64,000 nt of DNA, from positions 1 through 64,000 of the forward strand of contig CAXUHB010000013.1 of assembly GCA_964250755.1 (NCBI GenBank). The letters are read 5' to 3'. This DNA comes from DASWOJ01 sp964250755 (GTDB lineage: Bacteria > Pseudomonadota > Alphaproteobacteria > Acetobacterales > Acetobacteraceae). Position numbers and translations under genes: made by a program. Position 1 is the stretch's first letter; each line of letters opens with the position of its first letter. Positions 35,957 to 44,202 of this stretch are shown in pieces. Under the pieces are notes generated by a model. That model made no database searches. It worked only from the letters and a program-made list of their open reading frames with translations, and was not told where the DNA came from.

Positions 35957-37615
35957 ATGGACGGATTTAACCTGGCCAGGTGCGTGCTCGTCTGCTCCGT
36001 GGCGCTTCTGCCCGCAGCCCTTGCCGTCCCAAGCCATGCCCAAACGCCCCCTCGCGCCGCGGAACCGGTGGGCGACCTCTCGCCCCTGGCCGGCCAGCAG
36101 GTCCGTGTCACGACGATCACCGGCGCTGTCTGGCCCGGCAAGCTCACGGAGATCACGGACGACCGCGTCGTCGTCCAGGGCAGCAGCGGTGCATACACCA
36201 TCAGCAGGGCGGCCATCCAATCCGTCGAGCCTCTGAACGCCGCACCCCGCCCCCGCCCGGTTGCGGCAACCGCGGCGCGGCCAGCCATGGAGGGCGGCGA
36301 GTTCCGCATTCACGGCTCCAACACCATGGGCGCGCAGATGATCCCGAATCTGATCGAGGCTTACGGCCAGGCCGCAACGCTCAAGGGTTTGCAGGTCACG
36401 CCTGGCAAGGTGGATGAGGAGCGGACGATCAGCATGGGGACGGCCGACCCCGGCAGGGCCGTCACGATAGAATTGCACTCCCACGGGACCGGCACCGCGT
36501 TCACCTCGCTGGCGACCAGGACCGCCGACCTCGGCATGGCGTCCCGTCCCGTGAACGACAAGGAGCGGGAGGCTGTGATGGCCGCCGGCCTGGGCGACCT
36601 CCGGGCCGTGGCGCAGGAGCACGTCGTGGCCCTGGACGGACTGGCCGTCATCGTCAACCGGGACAACCAGGTGTCCACCCTGACTCTGCCGCAGATCGCA
36701 GCCGTCTTCACCGGCGCGGTCACGAACTGGTCGGACGTGGGTGGCGCGCCGGGCCGCATCCAGGTTTACACCTTGGACGTGAAGTCCGGCACCTTCGACA
36801 CCTTCAACGACCTGGTGCTGCGGCGCCGCCCAATGGCGCCCGGGGCAAAGCAGTATGAGGCCGGCGCAAAGCTGTCCGACGACGTGGCGGCAGACCCCAA
36901 CGGCATCGGCTTCGTCGGCTTCGCCTACAGCCGCTCGGCCAAGCCCGTCACCGTTGTCCAGTCCTGCAGCCTGGCCGTGCCCACCGAGGCCTTCGCGGTC
37001 CGCACGGAGGAGTATCCTCTGTCCCGCCGTCTATTCCTCTACAACCCGGCGGAGATACCCGCCCCGGCCATGAGCTTCCTTAACTACGTCCGCTCCGCCC
37101 AGGCCCAGCCTGTGGTGGCCGCAGCAGGTTTCATCAACCTGGCGCCGGAGCTGTCCAACGCAACCTACAGCGAGTTCCGCAAGCGCAGCGCGCCGGAGGA
37201 GTTTGCCAACGGCACCCCTCCAGTGGACACGATGCAATCCCGCTCCATCGTGCAGAGCCTGCGGACGCTGTTCTCGGACGCGCAGCGCTTGTCGATCACC
37301 TTTCGCTTCCAGCCCGACAGCTCCGCCCTGGACACGCGGAGCGAGGCCGACATCGGCCGTCTGGTCGCCTGGAGCCGCGAGCCGGCCAACGCCAGGCGCC
37401 AGGTCGTGCTGGTGGGCTACAGCAGTTCTGTGGGATCGTTCGCCCAGAACGTCTTGCTGTCGCGTGGCCGGGCTGACGCTCTGGCGGCACGGCTGCAAGG
37501 GGCTGGGCTGCGCGTCGCAGGCACCGTTGGGGCCGGGCCGTTGAGCGCGGTCGCCTGCAACGCGGATGCGCGGGGCCAGGCGCTGAACCGGCGTGTGGAA
37601 GTCTGGGCCAAGTAG
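35957..37615 (+). CDS. PstS-like binding protein with N-terminal Sm-like and C-terminal OmpA domain
   Basis: A 552-residue exported protein. Signal peptide to about residue 28 (SHAQ). Residues 46-92 form a small beta domain (VRVTTITGAVWPGKLTEITD ... VVVQGSSGAYTISRAAIQSV) resembling an Sm/SH3-like fold. Residues 114-400 are phosphate-binding-protein-like, starting FRIHGSNTMGAQMIP, with ALDGLAVIVNRDN and TLPQIAAVFTGAVTNWSDVG. The end is an OmpA peptidoglycan-binding domain (FRFQPDSSALDTRSEADIGR ... SRGRADALAARL ... NRRVEVWAK). It may hold a ligand sensor at the cell wall. Confidence 0.88.
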   Translation: MDGFNLARCVLVCSVALLPAALAVPSHAQTPPRAAEPVGDLSPLAGQQVRVTTITGAVWPGKLTEITDDRVVVQGSSGAYTISRAAIQSVEPLNAAPRPRPVAATAARPAMEGGEFRIHGSNTMGAQMIPNLIEAYGQAATLKGLQVTPGKVDEERTISMGTADPGRAVTIELHSHGTGTAFTSLATRTADLGMASRPVNDKEREAVMAAGLGDLRAVAQEHVVALDGLAVIVNRDNQVSTLTLPQIAAVFTGAVTNWSDVGGAPGRIQVYTLDVKSGTFDTFNDLVLRRRPMAPGAKQYEAGAKLSDDVAADPNGIGFVGFAYSRSAKPVTVVQSCSLAVPTEAFAVRTEEYPLSRRLFLYNPAEIPAPAMSFLNYVRSAQAQPVVAAAGFINLAPELSNATYSEFRKRSAPEEFANGTPPVDTMQSRSIVQSLRTLFSDAQRLSITFRFQPDSSALDTRSEADIGRLVAWSREPANARRQVVLVGYSSSVGSFAQNVLLSRGRADALAARLQGAGLRVAGTVGAGPLSAVACNADARGQALNRRVEVWAK

Positions 37616-37825
37616 CCCGCCGCAGACTTGCCGAGGGCACCTGCCCGGCACCTGCCGATTCCCGTCACGGCGGCCCAGCCTGACTTGGCAGCCGCGGCCC
37701 CAGGGTAGCCACGTCGGCTTTGCGCGGGTATGGACTGGCGCGGCTGAGGCAGGGGTCAGCATCGGCACGCTTCCGTGTCCACTTATGCCGAAGCAACCGG
37801 CCGTCGCGGCGTGGTAGGAGCGGCA

Positions 37826-38911
37826 ATGACCAGGCCTGTTGCCGCCTCTCTTCTGGAAGTTGACCTGGGCGCGGTCGTGGTGAACTGGCGCAGCCTGTGC
37901 GCCCGCCACGCCGGGCCAGTGGCCGCCGTGCTCAAGGCCGACGCCTACGGGCTGGGCGCCGTACCCGTCGCTAGGGCGCTGCACGATGCAGGGTGCCGCC
38001 ACTTCTTTGTCGCCCATCTCGCGGAGGCGCTGGCGATCCGCGATGCCGCGCCCGGCGCGATGCTTGCCGTGCTGAACGGCCTGTGGTCCGGCGATGCCGC
38101 CCTCTACACCGCCGCCGGCATCACCCCCGTGCTGGGGTCGCTGGCCGAGCTGGATGCCTACGCCGCCCATGCCCGGATCGCCGGTGGCGCGTTGCCTGCG
38201 CTGCTGCACGTGGACACCGGCATGAACCGCCTTGGCCTTTCCGCGGACGAGCTGGACACCCTGGCCGCAGACCCCGCCCGGCTGCTCGGCATCCGGGTCC
38301 TGTATGTGATGACCCACCTGGCCGCCGCCGAGGTGCCGGACGACCCGCAGAATGTCCGGCAGCACGCCGCCTTCGCCGATGCCTGCGCCCGCCTGCCCCC
38401 AGCGCCGCGCAGCCTGTCCAATTCGTCCGGCATCTTCCTGGACGGCTTCAGTTCCGACCTCGCCCGGCCCGGCGCGGCGCTGTATGGCGTCAACCCTACG
38501 CCGGGCCAGCCCAACCCGATGCGCCCCGCCGTGCGCCTGCGCGCCCAGGTGCTGCAGGTCCGCACCGTGCCCGCCGGCGCCGGCGTCGGCTACAACGCCA
38601 CCTGGACCGCTCCACGCCCCAGCCGCATCGCCACGCTCCCCGTAGGCTACGCCGACGGCTACCCGCGCAGCCTGTCCAACCGCGCCGCAGCGTGCTTTGA
38701 CGGCGCACCCGTCCCGCTGGTAGGGCGTGTGAGCATGGACCTCGCCACCTTCGACGTGACCGACCTGCCAGCCATCCAGCCCGGCGCATGGCTCGACCTG
38801 ATCGGCCCGGAAATGCCCGTGGACGAGGTTGCCGCCCGCGCCGGCACCAACGCCTATGAAATCCTGACCCAGCTCGGCCCCCGCTACCACCGGACCTACC
38901 TGGCAGCATGA
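37826..38911 (+). CDS. alr: Alanine racemase
   Basis: A 361-residue PLP enzyme making D-alanine for peptidoglycan. The PLP lysine is Lys37 in AVLKADAYGLG; the second catalytic Tyr is in GVGYNATW; HVDTGMNRLGL and LPVGYADGYPR are family segments. The start ATG 37826 has a good TAGGAG ribosome-binding site at 37814. The stop overlaps the mlaE start. It opens a conserved gene block that continues to purF. Confidence 0.93.
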   Translation: MTRPVAASLLEVDLGAVVVNWRSLCARHAGPVAAVLKADAYGLGAVPVARALHDAGCRHFFVAHLAEALAIRDAAPGAMLAVLNGLWSGDAALYTAAGITPVLGSLAELDAYAAHARIAGGALPALLHVDTGMNRLGLSADELDTLAADPARLLGIRVLYVMTHLAAAEVPDDPQNVRQHAAFADACARLPPAPRSLSNSSGIFLDGFSSDLARPGAALYGVNPTPGQPNPMRPAVRLRAQVLQVRTVPAGAGVGYNATWTAPRPSRIATLPVGYADGYPRSLSNRAAACFDGAPVPLVGRVSMDLATFDVTDLPAIQPGAWLDLIGPEMPVDEVAARAGTNAYEILTQLGPRYHRTYLAA

Positions 38912-39693
38912 TGCATCCCTTGGACGCCGTGGCCGCCGTGGGTCGCGGCACGCTGGGCGCGGTGCGCCATGCCGGGGCCATCACGCTGTTCGGCGGGGCC
39001 GGGCTGTCGCACCTGCTGCGCCCGCCGTTCTATGGCCGCATCTTCCTGGGCGTGTTCCTGGAATTCGCCTACTTCAGCCTGCCCGTCGTGGCCCTCACGG
39101 CGGTGTTCTCGGGTGCCGTCATCGCGCTGCAGAGCTTCACCGGCTTCTCCCGCTTCAATGCCGAGAGCGCGATCGCCGGCGTGGTGGTGCTGTCCGTGGT
39201 GCGGGAGCTTGGCCCGGTGCTGGCCGGGCTGATGGTGGCCGGGCGCATGGGCGCAGCCATGGCAGCCGAGATCGGCACCATGCGCGTCACGGACCAGATA
39301 GACGCGCTGGGCACGCTGTCCACCAACCCGATGAAGTATCTGGTTGCCCCCCGCCTGCTGGCCGGCGTCCTGGCCTTGCCGCTGCTGGTGGTGGTGGCGG
39401 ACATCCTGGGCGTGTTCGGCGGCTTCCTGGTCAGCACGGCAAAGCTGGGCTTCAACCCGTCGTCCTACCTGGCCAGCACCTTCCAGATACTCACTACGAA
39501 CGACGTGGTGGCCGGGCTGGCGAAGGCGGCGGTGTTCGGCTTCCTGGTGGCCCTGATGGGCTGCTATCACGGCTACAACAGCCGGGGCGGGGCTCAGGGC
39601 GTGGGGTCGGCGACCACGGGGGCCGTCGTGTCGGCCAGTATCCTGATCCTGATGTTCGACTACGTGCTGACCGAGCTGTTCTTCGCGCGATGA
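38908..39693 (+). CDS. mlaE: MlaE-family lipid ABC transporter permease
   Basis: A 261-residue inner-membrane permease with five or six helices. Family segments: SLPVVALTAVFSGAVIALQS, SVVRELGPVLAGLMVAGRMG, AAEIGTMRVTDQIDALGTLS and LLAGVLALPLLVVVADILGV. MlaE-type permeases move phospholipids between the membranes. Two start codons (ATGATG) overlap the alr stop. The ATPase follows with a 4-bp overlap, but no MlaD substrate-binding gene is in the window. Confidence 0.92.
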   Translation: MMHPLDAVAAVGRGTLGAVRHAGAITLFGGAGLSHLLRPPFYGRIFLGVFLEFAYFSLPVVALTAVFSGAVIALQSFTGFSRFNAESAIAGVVVLSVVRELGPVLAGLMVAGRMGAAMAAEIGTMRVTDQIDALGTLSTNPMKYLVAPRLLAGVLALPLLVVVADILGVFGGFLVSTAKLGFNPSSYLASTFQILTTNDVVAGLAKAAVFGFLVALMGCYHGYNSRGGAQGVGSATTGAVVSASILILMFDYVLTELFFAR

Positions 39694-40469
39694 GCCAGGA
39701 CCTTCAGCCCAAGATCAGAATACGCGGCCTGTCCAAGGCGTTCGGCAGCAAGCAGGTGCTGGACGGCATAGACCTGGACGTGATGCCCGGCACCAGCACC
39801 GTCGTCATCGGCGGCAGCGGCAGCGGCAAGTCCGTGCTGCTGAAGTGCATCCTGGGCCTGATCGAGCCGGACCAGGGCAGCATCGAGGTGGACGGCCAGA
39901 ACGTCCTGGGCCTGCCCCGCCCCGCGCGGGAGCGGGTGAACGCCCGCATCGGGATGCTGTTCCAGGCCGGCGCCCTGTTCGACAGCCTGCTGGTGTGGGA
40001 GAACGTCGCCTTCGGCCTGCTGGCTCAGGGCCGCCTGCCCCGCGCCGACGCCCGCGCCCGCGCCGGGGAGGTGCTGAAGCAGGTCGGCTTGGATCCCAGC
40101 GTCGGCGACCTGTCCCCGGCGGAGCTGTCGGGGGGAATGCAGAAGCGCGTCGGCCTGGCCCGCGCCATCGCCGCGCAGCCCGATATCCTGTTCTTCGACG
40201 AACCGACGACCGGCCTGGACCCCATCATGGGCGCGGTGATTGACGGCCTGATCGTGGATTGCGTGCGCCGCCTGGGCAGCACCGCCATTGCCATCACGCA
40301 CGACATGGCCAGCGCCACCCGCATCGGCGACCGCGCGGCGATGCTGTTCCGCGGCAAGCTGGTCTGGCAGGGCGCGGCGGCGGAACTGCTGGACAGCGGG
40401 AATGCGATGGTGGACCAGTTCACGCACGGACGGCGGGAAGGGCCGATCCAGATGGAGTTGCGGCGGTAG
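39690..40469 (+). CDS. mlaF: MlaF-family lipid ABC transporter ATPase
   Basis: A 259-residue ATPase: Walker A GGSGSGKSVLLKC, MLFQAGALFDSLLVWENVAF typical of MlaF, signature LSGGMQKRVGLARA, Walker B ILFFDEPTTGLDPI, and switch His in AITHDM. It drives the MlaE-type permease. It is followed by a 19-bp gap and a two-gene insertion instead of mlaD, which normally follows in gammaproteobacteria. Confidence 0.92.
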   Translation: MSQDLQPKIRIRGLSKAFGSKQVLDGIDLDVMPGTSTVVIGGSGSGKSVLLKCILGLIEPDQGSIEVDGQNVLGLPRPARERVNARIGMLFQAGALFDSLLVWENVAFGLLAQGRLPRADARARAGEVLKQVGLDPSVGDLSPAELSGGMQKRVGLARAIAAQPDILFFDEPTTGLDPIMGAVIDGLIVDCVRRLGSTAIAITHDMASATRIGDRAAMLFRGKLVWQGAAAELLDSGNAMVDQFTHGRREGPIQMELRR

Positions 40470-40488
40470 GAAGGGGTATAGTCCACCC

Positions 40489-40785
40489 ATGAAAGAGCAA
40501 GCGATCCCTGAAGCCGTCAAGGAGATCGTCGGTCGTCATACTCTGCCCGACCTCATTGTGGGTCTGGACGTGAGGCTTGGCGAGTTCGACGGCGATCCTG
40601 CCATGTGGCTGATCTTTAGGACTACGCCCGGCGACCAGACCCGAACTGTGGAACATGATCGTCGCGTAGCTGAGATCAGCCGCTTGAAGGAGGCCCTGTT
40701 GCCCGACCTTCTGAACGCATTTGATGACCGCTTTCCCTACTTCCGCTTCGAGTCTGAGCGCAGCCTAAGTCCGACCGAGGGGTGA
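40489..40785 (+). CDS. Partner protein of the HEPN module
   Basis: A 98-residue protein with the segment GLDVRLGEFDGDPAMWLIFR and a helical end, EISRLKEALLPDLLNAFDDR then FPYFRFE. There is no nucleotidyltransferase motif (GSxA), so it is not a typical MNT antitoxin. It overlaps the HEPN gene by 4 bp (GTGA), a layout common for antitoxin-toxin pairs. Positions 40501-40560 count to about 58% GC, clearly below the neighbours. Antitoxin is an inference. Confidence 0.7.
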   Translation: MKEQAIPEAVKEIVGRHTLPDLIVGLDVRLGEFDGDPAMWLIFRTTPGDQTRTVEHDRRVAEISRLKEALLPDLLNAFDDRFPYFRFESERSLSPTEG

Positions 40786-41300
40786 TTTCAGCGCAGGACT
40801 TCCTGGGGCATGCGCGCCTGCTGGTAAGCAGCCCGGTTGGTAACTTTGCAGATGCGATTGAACTGCGCCGCGCCGCATCGGCAGCCTACTATGCGCTGTT
40901 CCATCTGCTGGCCAATGCCGGGGCGCAAACCTTTGCTGCTGGCGGCGTCGAACTGGTGCAGCAGGTGTCCCCTGCATTCAGCCACACGACAATGCGGAAG
41001 GTGTGCGACGCCCACGTGCGCTCCCCCTTGCGCCCGTTTCCGGCGTCCTTGGATCATCTCCATCCTCACCAACCCGACAAGCGCCTGATCAGCATTTCGT
41101 CCACGTTCGCTCAGTTGCAGGAAGGACGGCACAGCGCCGACTACGACTTGGCTGCCGTATTTGAGCCAGCTTATGTTGACGAGTTGGTGACCCTTGCCGA
41201 GATTGCGTTCAGCAACTTCCAACGGATTCAAATCCTCCCGGAAACCCAGGTCTTCCTCACCGCCCTCCTTCTATCCGACCGCTGGACCCGCCGTGGCTAA
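40782..41300 (+). CDS. HEPN-like domain protein, putative RNase toxin
   Basis: A 172-residue helical protein starting at GTG 40782. The helical core LRRAASAAYYALFHLLANAG (28-47) is typical of HEPN domains. MRKVCDAH contains an R-x5-H motif (Arg72, His78), the form of the HEPN RNase active site. HEPN proteins act as RNA-cleaving toxins in toxin-antitoxin and defence systems. The last 8 bp overlap the radA start. GC is low compared with the neighbours and the pair interrupts a conserved block. Assignment from pattern only. Confidence 0.7.
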   Translation: MISAQDFLGHARLLVSSPVGNFADAIELRRAASAAYYALFHLLANAGAQTFAAGGVELVQQVSPAFSHTTMRKVCDAHVRSPLRPFPASLDHLHPHQPDKRLISISSTFAQLQEGRHSADYDLAAVFEPAYVDELVTLAEIAFSNFQRIQILPETQVFLTALLLSDRWTRRG

Positions 41301-42684
41301 GCCCACCACCCGCTACGTCTGCCAGAACTGCGGCGCCACCACCCCCAAATGGGCCGGCCGCTGCGATGCGTGCGGCGAGTGGAACACCATCGTCGAGGAA
41401 ACCACCGAGGCCCGCCCCGGCCCGGCGGGCCGCGCCAGCACCGGCAAGCGCGTCACCTTCGTCGGCCTGCAAGGCACCGCCGCCCCGCCGCCCCGCGCCG
41501 AGACCGGCATCGCGGAACTCGACCGCGTGCTGGGCGGCGGCCTGGTGCCCGCCAGCGTCGTGCTCGTCGGCGGCGACCCCGGCATCGGCAAGAGCACCCT
41601 CATGCTGCAAGCTGCCGCCACCCTGGCCCGCGCCGGCAAGCGCGTGATGTATATCAGCGGAGAGGAGAGCATAGACCAGGTCCGCCTCCGCGCCCGCCGC
41701 CTGGACCTGGCCGACGCCCCGCTGGATCTCGCCGCCGCCATCAACGTCCGCGACATCGCCGCCTCCCTCGAAGCCGAGAGGGACCTGTCGCTGGTCGTCA
41801 TAGACTCCATCCAGACCATGTGGCTCGACACCATCGAGAGCGCGCCGGGCACCGTCGCCCAGGTTCGCGCCTGCAGCTTCGAGCTGATCCGGCTGGCCAA
41901 GTCCCGCGGCTTCTCGCTGGTGCTGGTCGGCCACGTCACGAAGGAGGGCGCGCTCGCCGGCCCCCGCGTGCTGGAGCACATGGTGGACGCCGTGCTGTAT
42001 TTCGAAGGCGACCGCGGCCACCAGTTCCGCATCCTGCGCGGCGTCAAGAACCGCTTCGGCGCCACGGACGAGATCGGCGTGTTCGAAATGACCGACCGCG
42101 GCTTGGCCGAGGTGCCCAACCCTAGCGCCCTGTTCCTGGCGGAGCGGCGCGGCAACATCGCGGGGTCGGCCGTGTTCGCTGGGCTGGAGGGCACGCGGCC
42201 CGTGCTGGTGGAGGTGCAGGCGCTGCTGGCGCCCACGCAGGGCGGCTCGCCCCGCCGGTCCGTGGTGGGCTGGGACAGCGGGCGCCTGTCCATGCTGCTG
42301 GCGGTGCTGGAGACCCGGGCCGGGCTGCGCATGGGCAGCACCGACGTTTACCTCAACATCGCCGGTGGCCTGCGCGTGCAGGAGCCTGCGGCGGACTTGG
42401 CCGTGGCCGCTGCCCTGGCCTCCGCCTGCACGGATACGCCCACCAACGCCGGCATGGTCTATTTCGGGGAGGTCGGCCTGTCCGGCGAGGTTCGCCAGGT
42501 CGCCCAGGCCGAGGCCCGGCTGAAGGAGGCGCACAAGCTGGGGTTCGAGGGCGCGTGCCTTCCCCGCCGCGTCGCCCGCGGCGGGCGCAAGATGGCGGTG
42601 CCGGACGGGCTGAAGCTGGACGAGGTCGGGCATTTGACGGACCTCGTCTCGATTTTCACCGGCAAGACGCCCGCCCAGGACTGA
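41293..42684 (+). CDS. radA: DNA repair protein RadA
   Basis: A 463-residue branch-migration ATPase used in recombination. The N-terminal zinc finger reads CQNCGATTPKWAGRCDACGE; Walker A is GGDPGIGKSTLM near residue 95; the RadA signature KNRFG is in RGVKNRFGATDE; the C-terminal part is Lon-like (TDTPTNAGMVYFGEVGLSGE). The GTG start at 41293 gives MAKPTTRYVC as in relatives and lies within the HEPN gene, so translation of radA is probably coupled to it. Confidence 0.93.
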   Translation: MAKPTTRYVCQNCGATTPKWAGRCDACGEWNTIVEETTEARPGPAGRASTGKRVTFVGLQGTAAPPPRAETGIAELDRVLGGGLVPASVVLVGGDPGIGKSTLMLQAAATLARAGKRVMYISGEESIDQVRLRARRLDLADAPLDLAAAINVRDIAASLEAERDLSLVVIDSIQTMWLDTIESAPGTVAQVRACSFELIRLAKSRGFSLVLVGHVTKEGALAGPRVLEHMVDAVLYFEGDRGHQFRILRGVKNRFGATDEIGVFEMTDRGLAEVPNPSALFLAERRGNIAGSAVFAGLEGTRPVLVEVQALLAPTQGGSPRRSVVGWDSGRLSMLLAVLETRAGLRMGSTDVYLNIAGGLRVQEPAADLAVAAALASACTDTPTNAGMVYFGEVGLSGEVRQVAQAEARLKEAHKLGFEGACLPRRVARGGRKMAVPDGLKLDEVGHLTDLVSIFTGKTPAQD

Positions 42685-42688
42685 CCCG

Positions 42689-43480
42689 GTGATCCTCGAC
42701 GCCATCCACATCTATCCCGTGAAGGGCCTGCGCGGCATCACCGTGCAGGAGGCCGTGGTGGAGCCGTGGGGCCTGCAAGGCGACCGCCGCTGGATGATGG
42801 TGGACTCCGGCGGACGCTACCTGACCCAGCGTGACCTGCCCGGCATGGCCCGCATCGCCGCCACGCCGGACGGTGCCGGCCTGACCCTGTCGGTGGACGG
42901 CATGGCCCCGCTATATGTCCCCTTGCCCCGCGCCCTGGTCGAAGTCTTGGTCTGGCGCGACCAAGTGCCGGCGCAGGACGCTGGGCCGGACGCCGCGGCC
43001 TGGCTGTCCCGCGCCCTGGGCCACTCCTGCCGCCTGGTCCACATGGGCGACCCGGCAGCAGCTCGTCCCGTGGACCCCGCCTATGCCCGGCCGGAGGACC
43101 GCGTCAGCTTTGCCGACGGCTTCCCGGTGCTGGTGGTGAACGCCGCCTCCTTGGACGATCTGAACGCCCGCCTGGCCCAACCCGTGCCGATGGACCGGTT
43201 CCGCACCAACCTGGTTGTGTCCGGTGCCCCGGCCTGGACAGAGGACGGCTGGACCTCCTTGCACGTCGGCCCCGTCCCGTTCCGCGCACCCAAGGCCTGC
43301 GCCCGCTGTGCCGTCATCACGGTTGACCAAGCCACCGGCACCCGCCCGCGCAGCCGCGAACCGCTGCGCACCCTGACCGCATTCCGGCGCGGCGGGGATG
43401 GGCGCGTGACCTTCGGCATGAACCTGATCCCGGACGGCACGGGAAGGATCGCGGTCGGCATGGAGGTCGGCTCAGGCTGA
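42689..43480 (+). CDS. MOSC-domain protein
   Basis: A 263-residue protein with MOSC_N beta-barrel (LDAIHIYPVKGLRGITVQEA, GLQGDRRWMMVD) and a C-terminal MOSC domain (RFRTNLVVSG, then PFRAPKACARCAVITVDQAT). The cysteine of the ARC segment is the one that binds sulfur or molybdenum cofactor in this superfamily (YcbX/YiiM type), active in reducing N-hydroxylated compounds. GTG start, 4 bp after radA. It is inserted between radA and cvpA. Confidence 0.88.
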   Translation: MILDAIHIYPVKGLRGITVQEAVVEPWGLQGDRRWMMVDSGGRYLTQRDLPGMARIAATPDGAGLTLSVDGMAPLYVPLPRALVEVLVWRDQVPAQDAGPDAAAWLSRALGHSCRLVHMGDPAAARPVDPAYARPEDRVSFADGFPVLVVNAASLDDLNARLAQPVPMDRFRTNLVVSGAPAWTEDGWTSLHVGPVPFRAPKACARCAVITVDQATGTRPRSREPLRTLTAFRRGGDGRVTFGMNLIPDGTGRIAVGMEVGSG

Positions 43481-43482
43481 GC

Positions 43483-43499
43483 TTGCCGGAACCCGGCAA
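43483..43499 (+). terminator. Short stem-loop after the MOSC gene
   Basis: TTGCCGG-AAC-CCGGCAA starts 3 bp after the stop; no T-tract follows. GCTCAGGCTGAGC just before it adds a second palindrome. It may slow or end transcription. Confidence 0.35.
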
Positions 43500-43604
43500 C
43501 ACCCACCGCAAATCCACGCCAGCTCCGCTGTCACGGGCCAGTCATCATTTGCCGGACTCCCCTTCAGGCCGCTATACCCCCGCCATCATGTCCCGGACGC
43601 ACAG

Positions 43605-44192
43605 ATGAACTGGGTGGACCTCGTCGTCCTGGCCGTCGTGCTCGTGTCCGGCTTGGTCGGCGTCCTGCGCGGATTCGTCCGGGAGGTGCTGGGCATCGCC
43701 GCCTGGGCCGCCGCCGCCTACATCGCCAGCCCTTACGGAGCATTCCCCTATGTGGCGCCCTGGGCGCGCAAGCAGGTGTCCGATCCCGGCGTCGGCGACA
43801 TCCTTGCCTTCGGCGGCGTATTCCTGGCTGCGCTGATTGTCCTGTGGGTCGTCGTCGGCATGGTCAGCAGCCGCGTGCGCGGGTCGGCGCTGGGCGGGCT
43901 GGACCGCACCTTCGGACTGGTATTCGGCGTGGGCCGGGGTGCGGTGATGCTTGCGGCTGCCTATATCCTGGGCGGCTTCCTCAGCCCGGCGGATGCGTGG
44001 CCGCCGCCGGTCCAGCAGGCCCGCCTGCTCAGCCCGGTGCATCAGGGGGCCGAGTGGCTGGCCACCCAGGTGCCCCCGCCCTACCGGCCCAACGTTGCCA
44101 AGCCGCCGGACGGGCGGCCCACCGCATCGGCCGACCTGCTTCGCGCCACCCCCGCCGGACGGGCGCAGTCCCCCCGCCCTGCCCGGGAGTAG
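43605..44192 (+). CDS. cvpA: CvpA family membrane protein
   Basis: A 195-residue inner-membrane protein with about four helices: VDLVVLAVVLVSGLVGVLRG, VLGIAAWAAAAYIA, GGVFLAALIVLWVVVGMV and FGVGRGAVMLAAAYILGGF. The signature LDRTFGLVFGVGRG is kept. The last 60 residues form a Pro-rich cytoplasmic or periplasmic tail. As in E. coli and many alphaproteobacteria, it lies directly upstream of purF (10 bp gap). Confidence 0.92.
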   Translation: MNWVDLVVLAVVLVSGLVGVLRGFVREVLGIAAWAAAAYIASPYGAFPYVAPWARKQVSDPGVGDILAFGGVFLAALIVLWVVVGMVSSRVRGSALGGLDRTFGLVFGVGRGAVMLAAAYILGGFLSPADAWPPPVQQARLLSPVHQGAEWLATQVPPPYRPNVAKPPDGRPTASADLLRATPAGRAQSPRPARE

Positions 44193-44202
44193 GAGTACTC
44201 CA

